DNA from: Corallococcus sp. NCRR
GTDB lineage: Bacteria > Myxococcota > Myxococcia > Myxococcales > Myxococcaceae
Direction of reading: 5' to 3'
DNA length: 64,000 bases
Assembly: GCF_026965535.1 (NCBI RefSeq)
Contig: NZ_CP114039.1
Location: 6,820,001-6,884,000, forward strand
The notes under the pieces are model-generated. The model had not been told where the DNA came from. It saw only the letters and a program-made list of their open reading frames with translations, and did no database searches. Position 1 is the first letter of the stretch, and each line of letters opens with the position of its first letter. A program made the translations under genes and the position numbers. Of this stretch, positions 41,003 through 54,200 are shown one piece after another.

Positions 41003-43096
41003 ATGAAGCGATTGGTCGTCATCGCCGCCCTCGTGGGTGCCGCCCCGGCGCTCGCCGATGAAGGCATGTGGACGTTCAACAACTTCCCCGCCGCCAAGGT
41101 GAAGGAGAAGTACGGCTTCCAGCCGGATCAGCAGTGGATGGACAAGCTGCGCCTGGGCGCGGTGCGTCTGGCCGGCGGCTGCTCGGCGAGCTTCGTGTCG
41201 CCGGACGGCCTGGTGATGACCAATCACCACTGCGCGCGCGGCTGCATCGAGCAGCTGTCCACCGCGAAGCAGGACTACCTGGCCAACGGCTTCTACGCCA
41301 AGACGCAGGGCGAGGAGAAGCAGTGCCCGGCGATGGAGGTGAACCAGCTCGTCGAGATCACCGACATCACCGAGCAGCTCAACAAGGCCACCGCGTCGCT
41401 GACCGGCAAGCAGTACTCGGACACGCTGAAGGCGGAGATGTCCAAGGCGGAGAAGGCCTGTTCCAACGGCGACGACAAGGTGCGCTGTGACGTCGTCACG
41501 CTGTACCAGGGCGGCAAGTACAACCTGTACAAGTACCGCCGCTTCCAGGACGTGCGCCTGGTGTTCGCCCCGGAGCACGCCATCGCCTTCTTCGGCGGTG
41601 ACCCGGACAACTTCGAGTTCCCCCGCTACGACCTGGACGTGTCCTTCGTGCGCGTCTACCAGGACAAGCAGCCGGTGAAGACGCCGGACTACTTCAAGTG
41701 GTCCGAGGGCGGCGCGAAGGAGAACGACCTCACGTTCGTGGCCGGCAACCCGGGCCGCACCTCGCGCGCGCTGACCATCGCGGAGCTGGAGTACACCCGC
41801 GACGTGGCCCTGCCCAAGACGCTCATGTACCTCTCCGAGCTGCGCGGCGTGCTCACCGAGTTCCAGAAGCGTGGCCCCGAGCAGAAGCGCATCTCCAGCA
41901 ACCTGCTGTTCGGCGTGGAGAACGGCCTGAAGGCGTCCAAGGGCCGCCACGAGGCGCTGCTCGACAAGAAGTTCTTCGCCTCCAAGGTCGCCGCGGAGCA
42001 GGAGCTGCGCAAGAAGGTCGACGCGAACCCCGAGCTGAAGAAGAAGTACGCCGCCGCCTGGGATGAGATCGCCAAGGCGGAGGCCCAGTTGCTCACCATC
42101 CGCAAGGACCTGAACTTCATCGAGCAGGGCCAGGGCCTGTCCGCCAGCCTGTTCCACACCGCCCGGGCGCTGGTGCGCGCTGGCGACGAGCTGCCCAAGG
42201 ACAACGGCCAGCGGCTGCGCGAGTTCAACGACGCCAACCTGCCCGCCCTCAAGGCGCAGCTCTTCAGCCCCGCGCCCATCTACGCGGACCTGGAGATCGC
42301 CCGCCTGACGTTCGGCCTCACCAAGATGCGTGAGGAGCTGGGCGCCAAGCACCCGTTCGTGAAGAAGGTGCTGGGCAAGGAGTCCCCGGAGCAGGTCGCC
42401 ACCCGCGTGGTGAAGGGCACGAAGCTCTTCGACCCGAAGGCGCGCCAGGCGCTCTGGAACGGCGGCAAGAAGGCCGTGGACGCGTCCAAGGACCCCATGG
42501 TCCAGCTGGCCGTCCTGACGGACGCGGACGCCCGCGCCATCCGCAAGAAGTTCGAGGACGACGTCGAGTCCATCATCAAGAAGAACAGCGAGCTGGTCGC
42601 CAAGGCGAAGTTCGACATCTACGGCACCAGCCAGTACCCGGACGCGACCTTCTCCCCGCGCGTGTCCTTCGGTTCCGTGAAGGGCTACATGGACGAGGGC
42701 CAGCAGGTCGCCCCCATCACCCAGATGTCCGGCACCTTCGAGCACGCCACGGGCCAGGAGCCGTATGCGCTGCCCAAGTCGTGGCTGAAGTCGGAGAAGA
42801 TCGTCACCGGCACCACGCCGATGAACTTCGTCACCACCAACGACATCATCGGCGGCAACTCCGGTTCGCCCGTGGTGAACAAGAACCACGAGATCGTCGG
42901 CCTGGTGTTCGACGGCAACATCCAGTCGCTGGGCGGCGAGTACGGCTTCGACGAGTCGGTGAACCGCACGGTGGCCGTGCACTCGGAGGCCATCATCGAG
43001 GCGCTCAAGAAGATCTACGGCGCCAACCGCGTCCTGGAAGAGCTGCGCCCCGGCAGCACCAAGGTCGCGCCGGTGAAGGCGAACCCGGCGGGGTAG
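41003..43096 (+). CDS. S46-family dipeptidyl-peptidase (DPP7-like)
   Basis: A 697-residue serine exopeptidase secreted to the periplasm or outside. Signal peptide MKRLVVIAALVGAAPALA. Catalytic His in TNHHCARG (H75/H76), Asp in GGDPDNFEFPR (about 193-203), and Ser in GGNSGSPV (about 617-624). The residue after the third strand reads FDGN; Gly there, rather than Arg, is the DPP7 pattern that accepts hydrophobic P1 residues over the acidic-specific DPP11. Full length for the family. It removes dipeptides from N-termini, matching the predatory, proteolytic life of myxobacteria. Confidence 0.95.
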   Translation: MKRLVVIAALVGAAPALADEGMWTFNNFPAAKVKEKYGFQPDQQWMDKLRLGAVRLAGGCSASFVSPDGLVMTNHHCARGCIEQLSTAKQDYLANGFYAKTQGEEKQCPAMEVNQLVEITDITEQLNKATASLTGKQYSDTLKAEMSKAEKACSNGDDKVRCDVVTLYQGGKYNLYKYRRFQDVRLVFAPEHAIAFFGGDPDNFEFPRYDLDVSFVRVYQDKQPVKTPDYFKWSEGGAKENDLTFVAGNPGRTSRALTIAELEYTRDVALPKTLMYLSELRGVLTEFQKRGPEQKRISSNLLFGVENGLKASKGRHEALLDKKFFASKVAAEQELRKKVDANPELKKKYAAAWDEIAKAEAQLLTIRKDLNFIEQGQGLSASLFHTARALVRAGDELPKDNGQRLREFNDANLPALKAQLFSPAPIYADLEIARLTFGLTKMREELGAKHPFVKKVLGKESPEQVATRVVKGTKLFDPKARQALWNGGKKAVDASKDPMVQLAVLTDADARAIRKKFEDDVESIIKKNSELVAKAKFDIYGTSQYPDATFSPRVSFGSVKGYMDEGQQVAPITQMSGTFEHATGQEPYALPKSWLKSEKIVTGTTPMNFVTTNDIIGGNSGSPVVNKNHEIVGLVFDGNIQSLGGEYGFDESVNRTVAVHSEAIIEALKKIYGANRVLEELRPGSTKVAPVKANPAG

Positions 43097-43123
43097 TCCT
43101 CCCCGCCGAGTCCTGAAGTCCCC

Positions 43124-43155
43124 AGAGGCTGTCCGGTGCGAACCGGGCAGCCTCT
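43124..43155 (+). terminator. Terminator hairpin after the S46 peptidase
   Basis: AGAGGCTGTCCGGT (43124-43137) pairs with ACCGGGCAGCCTCT (43142-43155), 14 bp with one G/T wobble and a 4-base loop GCGA, followed by TCGTT. A good intrinsic terminator separating the peptidase from the lipoprotein gene. Confidence 0.8.
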
Positions 43156-43181
43156 TCGTTCATGTCTTCCCCTGGAGTCCC

Positions 43182-44162
43182 ATGGGCCTGCGCTCCCTGT
43201 TGTCCCCCACCCTCCTCGCCCTGACGGCCTGTGCCGCGAGGCCGCCCGTGGAGCCCGCCCCCGCCGCGGTCCAGGACGTTGTCTCCACGGTGGACGTGGA
43301 CCACTTCTGGGAGGCCTACGACGCCGTGCGGGCCACGACGGAGCCCGCCGAGCAGTTGGCCCGCTTCCAGGCGCTCTACATCGACCGGGGCACGCCCGGG
43401 TTGCGCAGCTTCATGCGTGCCAGGCGCTACACGGCGCAGGGCTACGTGGACGCCATCCGTGACTACCCCCGCTTCTGGGAGTCCGTGCGCCCCCTGACCG
43501 CACGCGCCCGGGAGGCCGTGGCCCGCGTGGCCCCCACGCTGGCGCGCTTCCGCGCCCTCTATCCCCGGCTGGGGACCACGGAGGTGTACTTCACCGTGGG
43601 CGCGCTCCAATCGAGCGGCACCGCGCTGGACGGCCGGGTGCTGCTGGGGGCGGAGCTGGCCACCGGCGACGCGCGGGTGGACGTGTCGGAGCTGCCACCG
43701 AAGCTGCGCGCGGGCCTGGGGGCCTACTTCCAGAGCCGCCCGCATGAAGGCATGGACCTGCTCATCGCCCACGAGGCCGTGCACACGCGCCAGAAGGCCC
43801 CCGCGGACGTGCTGGTGGACTGGGTCGTCTACGAGGGGGTGGCGGACTTCGTGGCCGAGCAGGTCACCGGCCGGCTGCCCGCGCTGGCCTACGTCACCTA
43901 CGGCCCCCAGCACGACGCGGCGCTGCGCGAGCGGTTCCGAGAGGCCCAGGATTCGACGCGCTTCGCGCCGTGGCTCTGGTCGGGCCCGGACAACGCGGAG
44001 GGCGTGGCGGACCTGGGCTACTACGTGGGCTACGCGATCGCCCGCGCCTACCATGCGAAGGCCCCGGACAAGCAGGCGGCGCTCCAGCGGATGATCGAAC
44101 TGGACTATGCGGACACCGCCGCGGTGAAGACGTTTGTCAGGGAGAGCGGCTACCTGGAGTGA
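43182..44162 (+). CDS. Lipoprotein with HExxH metalloprotease motif (DUF2268/GldB-like)
   Basis: A 326-residue lipoprotein. The lipobox LTAC ends at about Cys17. The rest is soluble, with LLIAHEAVHTRQ (about 192-203) giving an HExxH zinc motif, and a downstream Glu in YEGVADFVAEQV (about 215-226) as a possible third ligand, the arrangement of DUF2268 putative Zn-dependent proteases. It probably acts at the periplasmic face of a membrane. Start ATG 43182; it is followed after 41 bases by the dioxygenase gene on the same strand. Substrate unknown. Confidence 0.85.
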   Translation: MGLRSLLSPTLLALTACAARPPVEPAPAAVQDVVSTVDVDHFWEAYDAVRATTEPAEQLARFQALYIDRGTPGLRSFMRARRYTAQGYVDAIRDYPRFWESVRPLTARAREAVARVAPTLARFRALYPRLGTTEVYFTVGALQSSGTALDGRVLLGAELATGDARVDVSELPPKLRAGLGAYFQSRPHEGMDLLIAHEAVHTRQKAPADVLVDWVVYEGVADFVAEQVTGRLPALAYVTYGPQHDAALRERFREAQDSTRFAPWLWSGPDNAEGVADLGYYVGYAIARAYHAKAPDKQAALQRMIELDYADTAAVKTFVRESGYLE

Positions 44163-44203
44163 AGTCACGGCGCCCCGGCACTTCCCCCGGGGACAGGAGG
44201 CAG

Positions 44204-44968
44204 ATGGACGCGCGCGCCGAGCAGTTCATGCGGGACGGGTTCCTTCGCATCGACGGGGCCTTCCCCCGGGAGGTCGCGGACGAGGCCCGGGCCCTTCTCT
44301 GGCGGGACACGGGGTGCGACCCGGACCGGACCGCCACCTGGACCCGCCCCGTCATCCGCCTGGGCATGTACACCCAGAAGCCCTTCGTGGACGCCGCGAA
44401 CACGCCCGTGCTCCACGAGGCCTATGACGCGCTCGTCGGCGCCGGCCGGTGGCTGCCGCCCGGGGCCATGGGCACGTTCCCCGTGCGCTTCCCCTCCCCC
44501 GAGGACCCGGGCGACGTGGGGTGGCACATCGACGTGGGCTTCGACTTCGACAAGCCGGACTTCATGGACTGGCGCGCCAACGTCGCCTCCAGGGGCCGGG
44601 CGCTGCTCATGCTCTTCCTCTTCTCCGACGTGGGCGAGGACGACGCGCCCACCCGCATCCGCGTGGGCTCGCACCAGGACATCGCGCGGCTCTTGGGCCC
44701 GGCGGGCGAGGCGGGCCTGACGCTGCGCCAGCTCGCGGCCAACGGTTTCGCGGAGTCCGCCCACCGGCGCGAGGTGCTGGCCACGGGCGAGGCGGGCACG
44801 GTGTACCTGTGCCACCCCTTCCTCGTGCACTCGGCCCAACCGCACCGGGGAACGCGGCCGCGCTTCATGGCGCAGCCGCCGCTCTTGCCCCGGGAGCCCC
44901 TGAGCCTGGCGCGGCTCCCGGAGGACACGTCGCCGGTGGAGGAGGCCATCCGGCGCGCGGTGACTTGA
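44204..44968 (+). CDS. Phytanoyl-CoA dioxygenase-family protein
   Basis: A 254-residue Fe(II)/2-oxoglutarate-type oxygenase. Metal ligands: HID in GWHIDVGFD (His and Asp, about 107-115) and the distal His in LVHSAQPHRG, with Arg in RGTRPRF for 2-oxoglutarate binding. AGGAGG lies just before the ATG at 44204; the long upstream frame is a shadow of the lipoprotein gene. Members hydroxylate small molecules or fatty acyl groups, and the substrate is not predictable. It converges on guaA with only 14 bases between stops. Confidence 0.88.
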   Translation: MDARAEQFMRDGFLRIDGAFPREVADEARALLWRDTGCDPDRTATWTRPVIRLGMYTQKPFVDAANTPVLHEAYDALVGAGRWLPPGAMGTFPVRFPSPEDPGDVGWHIDVGFDFDKPDFMDWRANVASRGRALLMLFLFSDVGEDDAPTRIRVGSHQDIARLLGPAGEAGLTLRQLAANGFAESAHRREVLATGEAGTVYLCHPFLVHSAQPHRGTRPRFMAQPPLLPREPLSLARLPEDTSPVEEAIRRAVT

Positions 44969-44982
44969 GAAGCGCTACCGCC

Positions 44983-46536
44983 TCACTCCCACTCGATGGT
45001 GGCGGGCGGCTTGGAGGAGATGTCGTAGACGACGCGGTTGATGCCGCGCACCTCGTTGGTGATGCGCGAGGAGATCTTCTCCAGGATGGGGAACGGGATG
45101 CGGGCCCAGTCCGCCGTCATCCCGTCCACGCTGGTGACGGCGCGCAGCACGCAGGTGGACTCGTAGGTGCGCTCGTCGCCCATCACGCCCACGCTCTGCA
45201 CCGGCAGCAGGACGGCGAAGGCCTGCCACACCTCCTTGTACAGGCCGGCCTTGTGGATCTCCTCCTGCACGATGGTGTCCGCGCGGCGCACCAGGTCCAG
45301 GCGCTTCTCGTTCACCTCGCCCAGCACGCGGATGGCCAGGCCCGGGCCCGGGAAGGGCTGGCGGGAGACCATCTCGTCCGGCAGGCCCAGCTCGCGGCCC
45401 AGCGCGCGGACCTCGTCCTTGAAGAGCTCGCGCAGGGGCTCCACCAGCTTGAGCTTCATCTGCTCCGGCAGGCCGCCCACGTTGTGGTGGCTCTTGATGG
45501 TGACGGACGGGCCCTTCCACGACACGGACTCGATGACGTCCGGGTACAGCGTGCCCTGCGCCAGGAAGCCCGCGTCCTGCACGTCGCGCGAGGCCTCCTC
45601 GAAGACGGCGATGAACTCCCGGCCGATGATCTTCCGCTTCTGCTCCGGATCCGTGACGCCGGCCAGCTTCGACAGGAAGCGCTCGCGCGCGTCCACCGTC
45701 TTCAGCGGCACGTGGAAGCGGTCCACGAAGAGCGCCTCCACCTGCGCCCGCTCGCCCTGACGCAGCACGCCGTTGTCCACGAAGATGCACTGGAGCCGGG
45801 GGCCAATGGCCCGGTGCAGGAGCAGCGCCGCCACGGAGCTGTCCACGCCGCCAGACAGCCCGCAGATGACGCGGCCCTCGTCACCGACCTGCTTGCGGAT
45901 GGTCTCCACGGCCTCGTCGATGAAGCCCTTCATCGTCCACGAGCCGGACACCTTGCAGTCGTTGAAGAGGAAGGCGCGCAGCATGGCCTTGCCCTGCGGC
46001 GTGTGGACGACCTCCGGGTGGAACTGGAAGCCGTACCAGGGGTTCGTCTTGTGGGCCGCCGCCGCGAAGGGCGAGTTGCCGCTGCGGCCGATGGCCTCGA
46101 AGCCGGGCGGCAGCTCGTCCACCCGGTCGCCGTGGCTCATCCACACCTGCACCTGGTCGCCCGGGCGGAACTCCGCGAAGGGGCCCCGCGCGGCGAGCAC
46201 CTCCACCGCGGCGCTGCCGAACTCGCGGTGGGCGCTCCGGTCGATGCGGCCTCCCAGGAGCTTGGAGATCAGTTGGAGGCCGTAGCAGATGCCCAGCACC
46301 GGGAGTCCGGCCTCGAAGACGTACGGGTCGCAGCGCGGGGAGCCGGGCGCTTCCACGGACGCCGGCCCGCCGGAGAGGATGATGCCCTTCGGCGCGAACT
46401 GGCGGATGTCGGCGGCGGGGAGGTCCGGGCGGTGGATCTCGCAGTAGACGCCCAGCTCGCGCACCCGGCGGGCGATGAGCTGGGTGTACTGGCTCCCGAA
46501 ATCAAGGATCAGGATCTTCTCGGAGTGCAGGTCCAC
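44983..46536 (-). CDS. guaA: GMP synthase (glutamine-hydrolysing)
   Basis: A 517-residue enzyme converting XMP to GMP with glutamine and ATP. N-terminal class I amidotransferase domain (1-200) beginning [13 protein letters not shown] and with nucleophile Cys in GICYGLQL (about 86). ATP-pyrophosphatase domain with P-loop [10 protein letters not shown] (about 225-234). C-terminal dimerisation domain ending in the conserved PPATIEWE. Full length. GTG start at 46536 with GGGAGA upstream. Same strand as guaB 760 bases away, but a plus-strand lipoprotein gene stands between them, so they are not one operon. Confidence 0.98.
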   Translation of the reverse strand: MDLHSEKILILDFGSQYTQLIARRVRELGVYCEIHRPDLPAADIRQFAPKGIILSGGPASVEAPGSPRCDPYVFEAGLPVLGICYGLQLISKLLGGRIDRSAHREFGSAAVEVLAARGPFAEFRPGDQVQVWMSHGDRVDELPPGFEAIGRSGNSPFAAAAHKTNPWYGFQFHPEVVHTPQGKAMLRAFLFNDCKVSGSWTMKGFIDEAVETIRKQVGDEGRVICGLSGGVDSSVAALLLHRAIGPRLQCIFVDNGVLRQGERAQVEALFVDRFHVPLKTVDARERFLSKLAGVTDPEQKRKIIGREFIAVFEEASRDVQDAGFLAQGTLYPDVIESVSWKGPSVTIKSHHNVGGLPEQMKLKLVEPLRELFKDEVRALGRELGLPDEMVSRQPFPGPGLAIRVLGEVNEKRLDLVRRADTIVQEEIHKAGLYKEVWQAFAVLLPVQSVGVMGDERTYESTCVLRAVTSVDGMTADWARIPFPILEKISSRITNEVRGINRVVYDISSKPPATIEWE

Positions 46537-46621
46537 CGGCGATTCTCCCAGGGGGCGTCGTTGACGGGTGGGGGCCCTTATCGCTACAAACTTCGGGAAA
46601 TCAACGCTGAAAGGCCGTCAA

Positions 46622-47248
46622 TTGTTCGTGCGCCGCCTGTCCGCTTCCACTGCAGCAGCCATGCTCCTCCTGTCCGCCTCGGGGTGCGTGAAGGAGATCA
46701 CCTCCGACGAGCGTCTGGAGCGTGACACCCGCAGCGTCGCGGTGAAGGACGCGCCCGGGGTCGAGCAGCTGTCCAAGCTCACCTGTGACGACACCACCGC
46801 GCCCCTCAACAAGGCGCGCGACGTGAACCGCCCGGAGTCCGACCGGCTGGTGGACTACGTCAACCTCTACTCCTCCCTGAAGGACCGCACCCACACCTTC
46901 GAGGAGGCCATGTCCCGCAACCCGGACCTGAGCTACCGCGAGGGCAGCCAGAACCTGGTCAACGCCAAGGACACCTGCATCCAGCAGACCGCGGACGTCC
47001 GGGTGGAGTTCGAGACCTACCTGCGCGAGCTGGTGGACGTGCCCACGGTGCAGGAGATCAAGGGTGGCAACACCGTCACGGTGGCCCGCCTGGACTTCGG
47101 CACCCTGAAGAAGGCCATCGAGACGCTGGACCCGGACGACCGCGAGTCGCTCCTCCAGCGCGTCAACGCGGCGGAGAAGCGCGTGTCCACCACGGCGGCC
47201 CCCGCCGAGGACACGTCCACGGGCGGCGGCAAGCGCCGCGGCAAGTAG
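46622..47248 (+). CDS. Hypothetical lipoprotein
   Basis: A 208-residue lipoprotein. A basic N-terminus (FVRRLSAS) precedes a hydrophobic stretch and the lipobox LSASGC (Cys about 21). The mature part is charged and helical with two further cysteines (LTCDD, KDTCIQ) and a Thr/Gly/Lys tail. TTG 46622 is favoured because AAAGG lies seven bases upstream; GTG 46628 is possible. It is divergent from guaA and convergent with guaB, with a bidirectional terminator in the latter junction. No family is recognised beyond a likely myxobacterial lipoprotein. Confidence 0.75.
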   Translation: MFVRRLSASTAAAMLLLSASGCVKEITSDERLERDTRSVAVKDAPGVEQLSKLTCDDTTAPLNKARDVNRPESDRLVDYVNLYSSLKDRTHTFEEAMSRNPDLSYREGSQNLVNAKDTCIQQTADVRVEFETYLRELVDVPTVQEIKGGNTVTVARLDFGTLKKAIETLDPDDRESLLQRVNAAEKRVSTTAAPAEDTSTGGGKRRGK

Positions 47249-47260
47249 CCGTCCGCATCC

Positions 47261-47285
47261 CTCCCCCGGCGCACCGCCGGGGGAG
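47261..47285. terminator. Bidirectional terminator between lipoprotein gene and guaB
   Basis: CTCCCCCGGCG (47261-47271) pairs perfectly with CGCCGGGGGAG (47275-47285) around CAC. It lies 12 bases beyond each stop codon and serves both converging genes. Confidence 0.85.
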
Positions 47286-47296
47286 AGTCCCCTGCC

Positions 47297-51157
<3,861 letters not shown>

Positions 51158-51165
51158 GACAGGGC

Positions 51166-51188
51166 CTCCCGTGAGCCATCACCGGGAG
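51166..51188 (+). terminator. Hairpin after the PilZ-Hsp70 gene
   Basis: CTCCCGTGA (51166-51174) pairs with TCACCGGGAG (51179-51188) with one bulged C and a 4-base loop. It is 8 bases past the stop and separates the chaperone gene from the assembly-line gene. Confidence 0.65.
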
Positions 51189-51222
51189 TGCCTACGGGAT
51201 TGAGCAGTCGGGCTGCTATGAA

Positions 51223-51242
51223 GTGTCGAAATTTTTCGACAC
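51223..51242. promoter_or_regulatory. 20-bp perfect inverted repeat, likely operator
   Basis: GTGTCGAAATTTTTCGACAC: arms of nine bases (51223-51231 and 51234-51242) around TT, ending 16 bases before the GTG start of the giant synthetase. The AT-rich centre inside GC-rich surroundings and the position overlapping the expected leader are typical of an operator for a dimeric regulator (TetR- or LexA-like). The regulator is not in the window as far as I can tell. Confidence 0.65.
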
Positions 51243-51258
51243 CTGGACGGCCCCCCCC

Positions 51259-54200
51259 GTGACCGACCTCGCCCCCCGAAGCCTTTCTGGCTTGTTGCTG
51301 ACCCTTGCCCAAGGGTCGTCCGCCTACGCGCCGCTCTACACATTCCTCGGAGATGACGGCGAGGAGACCGTCTGGCGCGCGTTCGACCTGGACGTGCGTG
51401 CGCGGCGCATTGCTTCAGCGTTGCGTGAGCGGGGCGCGCACGGCGAGCGCGTGCTGCTGCTGTACCCGCCGGGGCTGGACTACATCGCGGGCTTCTTCGG
51501 CTGCCTGTACGCGGGAGCGGTGGCGGTGCCCGCGTATCCGCCGGACCCGATGCGCCTGGAGCGCACCCTGCCCCGCCTGCGCGCCATCATCCAGGACGCG
51601 CGCGCGTCGGTGGTGCTCACCACGTCGGGCATCCTCGGGCTGTCGGACTTCGTCTTCGAGCAGGCGCCGGACTTCCGTGCGCTGCACTGGATGGCGACGG
51701 ACGCGTTGCCGGAGGGCGGCGAGGGGGACTGGGTGGCACCGGAGGGACTGGGCGCGGAGTCGCTCGCGTTCCTTCAGTACACGTCTGGGAGTACGGGCAC
51801 GCCGAAGGGGGTGATGCTCACGCACGGCAACCTGCTGCACAACCTGTCGCTCATCCACGGTGCGTTCGGCGCGCGTGCGGACAGCGTGGGCGTCATCTGG
51901 CTGCCGCCGTACCACGACATGGGGCTCATCGGCGGCATCCTGGAGCCGCTGTACGGGGGCTTCCCGGTGGCGTTGATGTCGCCCATGTCCTTCCTCAAGC
52001 GGCCCATGGCGTGGCTGGAGGCGGTGTCGCGCTTCGGGGGCACCATCAGCGGCGGGCCCAACTTCGCGTTCGACTTGTGCGTGCGAAAGAGCACGCCGGA
52101 AGAGCGGCGGGCGTTGGACTTGAGCCGGTGGGAGGTGGCCTTCTGCGGCGCGGAGCCGATTCGCCCGGAGACGCTGGAGCGTTTCGTGGAGGCGTTCGGC
52201 CCCAGTGGCTTCCGGCGTGAGGCCTTCTACCCGTGCTACGGCCTGGCGGAAGGCACGCTCATCGTCTCCGGAGGCGAGAAGTCGACGCCGCCGGTGTCGG
52301 TGACGATTTCGGGCGAGGCGATGGAGCGGCACCGCGCGGAGGAAGTGGTCGCGGCGGAGCCTGGGGCGCGCACGCTGGTGGGGTGCGGCCGGACGCTGGA
52401 GGCGCAGCGAATCGCCATCGTGGATCCGGAGACGCTGGAGCGGCGTGGGCCTGGGGAGGTGGGCGAAATCTGGGTGTCGGGGCCGAGCGTGGCCCAGGGG
52501 TATTGGGGCCGAGAGGAAGCGACGCGCGAGACATTCCATGCGCGCATCGCCCATGAGGACGGCGGGCCGTACCTGCGCACCGGGGACCTGGGCTTCCTGC
52601 GCCCGGAGGGCGAGCTGTACGTCACGGGACGGCGCAAGGACCTCATCATCCTGCGAGGGAGAAACCACTACCCGCAGGACCTGGAGGCGACGGTGGAGGG
52701 AGCGCACCCGGCGCTGAGGCCCGGGGGCGGCGCCGTCTTCGCGGTGGAGGTGGGGGGCGAGGAGCGCGCGGTTGTCGTGCAGGAAATCGACGTGCGGCGG
52801 CTGGGCGGACTGCGTGAGCAGTTGGCGGCGGCGGACGCGGCGGTGGGCACCCTCCGTCAGCGGCTGGCGGAGTCGCACGAGGTACAGGCGCACGCGGTGG
52901 TGCTGATTGAGCCGGGCAGTCTGCCGAAGACGTCCAGCGGCAAGGTGCAGCGGCATGCGTGCCGCGCGGCCTTCCTCGCGGGGACGTTGCAGGAGGTGAC
53001 GGCGTGGCGGGCGGTGCCGCCAGGCGGCACGGCTCGGGCTCCCCTCCCCGCTTCATCCGCGGCGCCAGGCTTCGGTGCATCTGGACTGGGGGCTTCGACT
53101 GAGGCCCGCGCTGCATCCATTCCGGGCGACGGCAGGCCCAGGTCCGACACAGCAGCGAGCATCAGCGCGTCTGTGCTGGTGGCTTCGACTGAAGCCGCTG
53201 ATTCGGGAGCCGCCGCTTCCGGTTCTGGAGCCGCTGCTTCAGCCGTCCTGGGCTCTGGCGCGACTGGGGCCACCAGGCCTTTGGCCTCGTCTGGTCCGTC
53301 GGCGGGTCATGAGGGCCGAGCCGTCAGCTCTACTTCTCCTGGCGCTGGTTCGGAAGTGCGCGAAGCGGTGCCCGGCTCCGTGGGCCTGCCCGCGAATCCG
53401 GACGAGGCAGCGCTGGTCGCGTGGCTGCGCGACGTCGTGGCCCGGCACGTGCGGATGCTTCGTGAGGACATCGACGTCGATGCTCCGGTGACTCGCTACG
53501 GGCTGGACTCGCTGGGCGCGGTGGATCTGGCGCACGAAGTGGGCACGGGCACCGGGCTGACGGTGCCCATGGAGTGGTTGCTCCAGGGACCGAGCATCAC
53601 GTCCCTGGCGCACAGGCTGGCCTCGCTCCGAGACGCGGCGGGCCCCGCGCCCCGCCGCAGGGACGTGGGAAGCGACCGTGAGGCGTCGTCCTCGCAGGCC
53701 CGGTTGTTCTTCCTGTCCCGGTACGCCCCGGGTGACGTGTCCTACAACCTGCCCGCCGCCGTGCGCCTGGAGGGCGACCTGGATGTGGCCGCGCTGGAGG
53801 GGAGCCTCGTGGCTCTCGCGGCCCGGCATGAGGGACTGCGGACCTCCTTCCGTGAGGCTCCGGGACAGCCCCGGCAGGTCATCTCCGAGGATGCGTCCCT
53901 GCCGCTGACGCGCGTGTCACTGGAGTCCCTGCCCGCCAACGCCCGCGAGGCCGAGGCGCTCCGCATGGCCCACGAAGAGGCCCGCCGCCCGTTCGACCTG
54001 GAGCGCGGACCGCTGGTGCGCGCCACGCTGCTCACGCTGGATGCGCGGACCCATGTGCTGGTGCTCGTCATGCACCACGCCGTGTCGGACGCGACGTCCA
54101 TGGCCGTGCTGGTGCGCGAGGTCTCCGCCCTCTACTCGGCGCTGCGCGAGGGCCGTCCGTCACCCCTGCCCGCCCTGCCCCTGGACTACGCCGACGCCGC

